Positions 62,376 through 64,000 of a stretch of 64,000 nt of DNA are shown here, piece after piece. Position numbers and translations under genes: made by a program. The notes under the pieces were generated by a model, which was not told where the DNA came from, searched no databases, and was given only the letters and a program-made list of their open reading frames with translations. Each line of letters starts with the position of its first letter. The first letter of the stretch is position 1. Origin of the DNA: Paenibacillus sp. FSL R5-0341 (lineage in GTDB: Bacteria; Bacillota; Bacilli; Paenibacillales; Paenibacillaceae). Location: positions 3,596,001 through 3,660,000 of the forward strand of contig NZ_CP150241.1 in NCBI RefSeq assembly GCF_037975235.1, given 5' to 3'.

Positions 62376-63155
62376 CTAAAAGAAGTTATATATTCCATCT
62401 TCAAAATAATTGTATTCTTCATCCGTTATTCTTAACTTTCCATAACCGTTATAAAATATTTCTCTATCTCTTTCATTATCAAAAGCATTATGTTTCGGTC
62501 TAATGGCTAATGCTACATCATATCTTGGATCGCCATACGCTGCTCCTGCCCAATCAATAACTCCAACAATATTGCAATCATTAACTAGCACATTATCTAT
62601 AGTAAAATCTCCATGAATGAAAGTGTTATCTATTGTTTTGGGTCTTCCTTCTTTCAACTGTTGAAGTAGTTCTGCCGATCCATCTACAGTAAAGTGAGTT
62701 AGATTATATTCTGCTTTCCTAAGCATTGTATCTAACCAAGGAATGTCATCGTTCAATAGTTCAACAGGACAAGAGCAATCATGTATTTTCTTTAAACAGA
62801 GCCCAAAGTTAAAAATCGCTTTTTCTTTACTTTGAAGATCAGGCATCATAGAGAGGAATTCTCTTAAACTTATTCCATCAATATAATCCATCAAAAGCCA
62901 TCTCGATCTATCCTCAACATGAAATGAATATGTCTTCGGAACAGGAAGTCCAGTATGGTAGAGGTATTGAAGCACCTTGTATTCATCAGATAACCATTCA
63001 TTATAAAGATCGTTTTCTGTCTTCTTGATGATGTATTTTTTATCGAGCGTATGTAGAATAGCCACTGTAGAAGTATGACCTTGCTTAGGAAAAGTGATGT
63101 TCTGGACTTTCCCTATCTGTTTTATTATCTCAATTGGGAGATCCTGAATATTCAT
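62376..63155 (-). CDS. aminoglycoside phosphotransferase (APH) family kinase
   Basis: The 259-residue product has the APH/choline-kinase fold. The catalytic loop is HGDFTIDNVL near residue 175, the metal-binding loop is DWAGAAYGDPRYDVA near 193, and YIIKKTEN near 36 holds the ATP-binding lysine. Such proteins phosphorylate aminoglycosides, macrolides, choline, or sugars; sequence alone does not separate them, and a resistance role is not shown. The ATG follows AAAGGAT. The short distance to the serine hydrolase gene upstream (21 bp) suggests one transcript. Confidence 0.83.
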   Translation of the reverse strand: MNIQDLPIEIIKQIGKVQNITFPKQGHTSTVAILHTLDKKYIIKKTENDLYNEWLSDEYKVLQYLYHTGLPVPKTYSFHVEDRSRWLLMDYIDGISLREFLSMMPDLQSKEKAIFNFGLCLKKIHDCSCPVELLNDDIPWLDTMLRKAEYNLTHFTVDGSAELLQQLKEGRPKTIDNTFIHGDFTIDNVLVNDCNIVGVIDWAGAAYGDPRYDVALAIRPKHNAFDNERDREIFYNGYGKLRITDEEYNYFEDGIYNFF

Positions 63156-63176
63156 CGTTTCATCCTTTCTACCGCT

Positions 63177-64000
63177 CTAAAAGTACAAATCCCACCCCAC
63201 AACAAAAGCAGCAAAGAGGAAAGCAGATATGCCAGACAAGATGTATACCGCCTTTTGCTTGTTACTGTAACTTCTCTTCAGCAGTTTGTAGAACATCAAA
63301 ACAAGGTACGCCACAGCTAAAATCACATAAACCAGGTTCAAAATGAGATGTATGCGTAACGAAGAATAGGTGGAGAAGCCTAAGGCGCGCATGAACAATA
63401 GGATCGTATTCAAAATTAATGCCAGACTGGCAATATTAATGGCAATATGATACTTATCAAATCCTGTACCTGGTCTTTCCCAGTTTTTTAATTTGTATTT
63501 GGATAACCGAATAAAATAACCAATTGTAGCTCTCAAACCGAGTAGAATGGCTACTGCAAGAGCAATAAAAGATGCTTTGATCCAATTTATCGTTAACTTG
63601 GATACGGGCAAAAAGTCATTATAAGACATAGAGACCTTCTCAACAGTGCCATTTCGCTCAACAACATTTGCAAAATTACTAAGGTCAAATGTTGTATACT
63701 TCTGCAGACTTAACATTGAATATGCCTTAGTAAAACCGGAAACGACCCTTCGCGCAGGCAGATAATATCCTCCACTCTCAGATTCAACTGAGTTCGTGCT
63801 GAAACTACTTCCAAACACCTTCTGGACAAGACCAATGTTATAAGCCATTTCATTTGACTGGTTCGTCATGACCACGAACCCAAAATTAGACTTCGGGTCA
63901 AAAACAAATCTACTTGAAAATCCCGCCGTACTTCCAGCGTGTTCCAATGCAGGCACCCAGTACTCTACTTCAAAGAAGCCATGCGCAATTCGAGGAGTAG
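63177..64000 (-). CDS. serine hydrolase (beta-lactamase-like) with membrane C-terminus, N-terminal part missing
   Basis: The frame is open to the window edge, so the N-terminus with its SxxK active site is outside. What remains (274 codons) holds the end of a penicillin-binding-protein-like domain, with HAGSTAGFSS (the HxG/KTG-type box) and DPKSNFGFVVMTNQSN. About four hydrophobic segments follow in the C-terminal half (near residues 144-165, 182-203, 211-235 and 247-268 of the visible part). This layout is common in exported Bacillus serine hydrolases of the class C beta-lactamase family. The role is unknown. Confidence 0.82.
   Translation of the reverse strand, partial: TPRIAHGFFEVEYWVPALEHAGSTAGFSSRFVFDPKSNFGFVVMTNQSNEMAYNIGLVQKVFGSSFSTNSVESESGGYYLPARRVVSGFTKAYSMLSLQKYTTFDLSNFANVVERNGTVEKVSMSYNDFLPVSKLTINWIKASFIALAVAILLGLRATIGYFIRLSKYKLKNWERPGTGFDKYHIAINIASLALILNTILLFMRALGFSTYSSLRIHLILNLVYVILAVAYLVLMFYKLLKRSYSNKQKAVYILSGISAFLFAAFVVGWDLYF

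Overview
The window looks like the chromosome of a spore-forming, moderate-GC Firmicute, most likely Paenibacillus. The grounds are a cwlJ-gerQ spore germination pair, a Bacillus-type puc purine-degradation cluster with PucR, a PaiA-type acetyltransferase, an AdaA-type alkylation sensor, strong AGGAGG-like ribosome binding sites, frequent GTG/TTG starts, and a CBM3/X2-bearing GH26 mannanase. The genus is inferred from gene content, not from a search. Most genes lie on the minus strand.

Layout: (1) 1-1.8 kb holds the N-terminal part of a hydantoinase/oxoprolinase gene, cut by the window edge, and its FCD-type regulator. (2) 2.1-7.7 kb is an L-fucose-type operon (isomerase, FGGY kinase, class II aldolase) with a divergent LacI regulator. 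Its control region shows a promoter, an operator on the transcription start and a cre site in a leader of about 320 nt. (3) 7.9-10.6 kb is a three-gene unit of unknown purpose (epimerase, methyltransferase, Gfo/Idh/MocA dehydrogenase). (4) 10.8-12.2 kb is a translationally coupled AdaA plus SPL-type radical SAM pair. (5) 12.4-16.7 kb holds a LacI regulator, two Gfo/Idh/MocA dehydrogenases and a ThuA-like protein, with a perfect 16-bp operator on the promoter. (6) 16.8-22.5 kb carries glpX, paiA, a YczE-like membrane protein and the modular mannanase. (7) 22.9-39.7 kb is a large purine catabolic region: xanthine dehydrogenase and its maturation genes (pucABCDE), a purine-deaminase-like amidohydrolase, uricase/OHCU decarboxylase, HIU hydrolase, allantoinase, allantoate amidohydrolase, ureidoglycine aminotransferase, a cytoplasmic Ntn-hydrolase that fits oxamate amidohydrolase, and PucR. 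(8) 39.9-54.1 kb is mostly housekeeping and signalling: hybrid kinase, fumarase, aldose-epimerase-like protein, MBL hydrolase, two M29 aminopeptidases, an ECF sigma/anti-sigma pair and a CNNM transporter. (9) 54.5-60.6 kb has an ECF sigma-DUF1835 fusion, gerQ-cwlJ, a secreted double-barrel protein and an SDR. (10) 60.7-64 kb is an AT-richer run of small accessory enzymes ending in a serine hydrolase gene cut by the window edge.

The purine genes form an almost complete route from (hypo)xanthine through urate, HIU/OHCU, allantoin, allantoate and ureidoglycine to oxalurate, and perhaps oxamate. Two exact TGTNA-N7-TNACA sites, one before pucL and one before pucR, point to TnrA/GlnR nitrogen control. 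No purine permease or carbamoyltransferase lies in the window. I saw no rRNA, tRNA, CRISPR array, insertion sequence or prophage.
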